Shown: in pieces, positions 63,801 through 64,000 of the stretch | Numbering within the stretch: position 1 is the stretch's first letter | Layout: every line of letters starts with the position of its first letter | Notes under the pieces: generated by a model | Told to the model about the DNA's origin: nothing | The model's database searches: none | The model's input: only the letters and a program-made list of their open reading frames with translations | Program-made: the position numbers and the translations under genes | Source: Streptomyces sp. NBC_00513 | GTDB lineage: Bacteria > Actinomycetota > Actinomycetes > Streptomycetales > Streptomycetaceae | DNA: 64,000 nt | Direction: 5' to 3' | NCBI RefSeq assembly: GCF_041431415.1 | Contig: NZ_CP107845.1 | Location: 4,030,001-4,094,000, forward strand

Positions 63801-63897
63801 CGAGTGCCTCGGCCTGGGCGTTGCGTGCGGCGCCGTGGGGGAGGAGGTGGTTCTCGTGCAGCGCCTTCCGGATCTCCTCCGGGGTCAGGTTGCTCAC
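60829..63897 (-). CDS. large helical-repeat (TPR-like) protein
   Basis: 1022 residues, almost wholly helical with many Ala/Leu-rich TPR-like pairs (for example RALFRNALVTLVDAYEYSSE; YADAAEVVQSTLPDLLEHGE). A Pro/Val/Thr linker near 390-420 divides an N-terminal third from the rest. A His/Asp-rich patch (HEHDESGHDAGHDHEQDHGH) lies near 570-590. Two CxxC-like spots (DCHACE). GTG 63897 has GGGAG 7-11 nt upstream and overlaps the previous gene's stop by 4 nt, so it is coupled to it. No enzyme motif; probably a scaffold partner of the upstream gene's product. Confidence 0.75.
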   Translation of the reverse strand: MSNLTPEEIRKALHENHLLPHGAARNAQAEALAAAAEVCGDRALFRNALVTLVDAYEYSSERTRMMVPFARLLQEYDRDPGTFDRGEAHSLFWRFKWVSGQIINSPEIPLASAAGYLEDMERRYRLAGYSERAVRQSEYYLADAIGDDERAERAVAAWQAAERDEMSDCHACETNSQGAFWATKGDDAKAIEIWEPVLAGKQTCQEEPHRVLARSLLPLLRQGRFDEARAHHLRGYRLARGNESLLRSIGQHIEFCALTGNEARGLEILFDHDTHLKPLTDVKAQLDFHGGVLVLLERLTTLGHGAGASVPCEGSAHSVDELYAVLRAGCLDIARRFDARNGNSRVSDRFLARLGRAPLVDVLPLGVRSSALPQAAPTAVPTPVPTRTPVPANPAAPEPSDASARADVDASAERARHARDQGHPGADALWSDLAVRVAALPESEVDPLLVADLADHRAVSAARAGAPEAAELLAAARDRYRALGQAERAALAELRLAGVAAQAGADPTETRRLLATAFSAAEALDPADPARARRIARAELTTIRLEPYLRSIEAAHEHDESGHDAGHDHEQDHGHAELAAELDSFITSYAQSLPDVAAEAEEMLGRVILAQGDPERALSSLAASADRAVAAGCPWQAVDALVLRAGVLLSLGRPEEAEEAARSGLEHAAELTDPEEQGVVRLTLADTLLRRRDGAEEAAEHALTAAHWFDQAGLSADGGAQARLLLARAYARTERYADAAEVVQSTLPDLLEHGEQQAVFVREFLGDLLREVRDLPASAEQYLHAAELTKDWEDPRPQAGFAQAAADQLAGTELVREAVAAYERALELYRRAGGAPVAEARILRSSAWLALREEVTADTVAAARALMDEAAGVLEAASAADPQDPELRAELAQTWHQSAQVLDRQVRAMEGADEENDDEGGAESAASAVTALGEAELTALRLEEIRLWDRAAVVYAELGHDHLEDRFQCMNNAAWTEQELGRPEAGVERITALMEELRALPEGVTQEWMLPNAERIIARLRA

Positions 63898-64000
63898 TTC
63901 TCGTTCTCCCGTGTGTCGGTGGAGTGGGTCGCCCATTCCAGGAGGCCCAGGAAGGCGCGGTTGAGCAGGGTGGAGTCGGCGGGGCGCAGCGGTCGCTGGG
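63894..64000 (-). CDS. 3' end of an unidentified gene cut by the window edge
   Basis: Only the last 34 residues are visible, including ADSTLLNRAFLGLLEWATH, ending in TRENEK. The stop overlaps the start of the large TPR-like gene (GTGA). The family cannot be told from this fragment; the coupling implies a shared complex. Confidence 0.7.
   Translation of the reverse strand, partial: QRPLRPADSTLLNRAFLGLLEWATHSTDTRENEK

Overview
The window is a continuous stretch of a high-GC actinobacterial chromosome, almost certainly Streptomyces, close to oriC. The evidence is: very GC-rich third codon positions; 16 perfect copies of the Streptomyces ParB site GTTTCACGTGAAAC; the sporulation pair ssgR/ssgA; a FemX of the glycine-adding type; a Rex-controlled cydAB-cydDC operon; and a single TTA (bldA-type) codon among about 52 genes. 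Gene order matches, from memory, the S. coelicolor segment that runs from just right of parAB/trx to beyond cydABCD. I see no prophage, insertion sequence, CRISPR array, rRNA gene or tRNA gene.

Layout. 0-7.7 kb: a leftward cluster of DUF6049 secreted protein, MurJ flippase, membrane pseudokinase, SigM-type ECF sigma factor and its zinc-finger anti-sigma (cut by the left edge). 7.9-12.5 kb: cca (tRNA CCA enzyme), an MFS transporter, inositol-phosphate synthase and its PadR-type neighbour. 12.8-19.7 kb: envelope genes, namely a class A PBP, a GT-C glycosyltransferase, an alanine-racemase-like protein, FemX and a small membrane protein. 20-21.7 kb: the rpsF-ssb-rpsR-rplI operon. 21.9-25.1 kb: a MATE transporter and dnaB, with a run of DnaA boxes before dnaB.

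25.2-36.2 kb is a looser block of accessory metabolic genes: a RibD-like reductase, a serine hydrolase, a winged-helix glycosylase-like protein, two GNATs, a HAD phosphatase, a flavohaemoglobin, a Nudix enzyme, a LysR regulator with a TTA codon, and a cystathionine lyase/synthase-like enzyme. 36.2-39 kb holds small membrane proteins, a cupin and ssgR-ssgA. 39-45 kb holds a YibE/F membrane protein, thiC under a TPP riboswitch, an aldo/keto reductase, and a glycosyltransferase whose C-terminus is encoded by three parS sites. 45-50.5 kb: a membrane protein, a metallophosphoesterase, a LacI-type regulator, a hisC-like aminotransferase and a cyclophilin-like protein. 50.6-58.7 kb: a Rex operator, cydA, cydB, fused cydDC and a GAF-domain sensor kinase. 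58.7-64 kb: a Cof-type HAD phosphatase, an LLM oxidoreductase, and a 1022-residue helical-repeat protein translationally coupled to a gene cut by the right edge.

The unifying theme is chromosome architecture. ParB sites lie every 6-12 kb, alone or in groups of two to four. Several are built into genes or into terminator hairpins rather than lying in neutral DNA. The other themes are cell-wall synthesis (MurJ, PBP, FemX), replication and translation housekeeping (cca, ssb, dnaB, ribosomal proteins), and redox-controlled respiration (Rex, cydABDC, sensor kinase).
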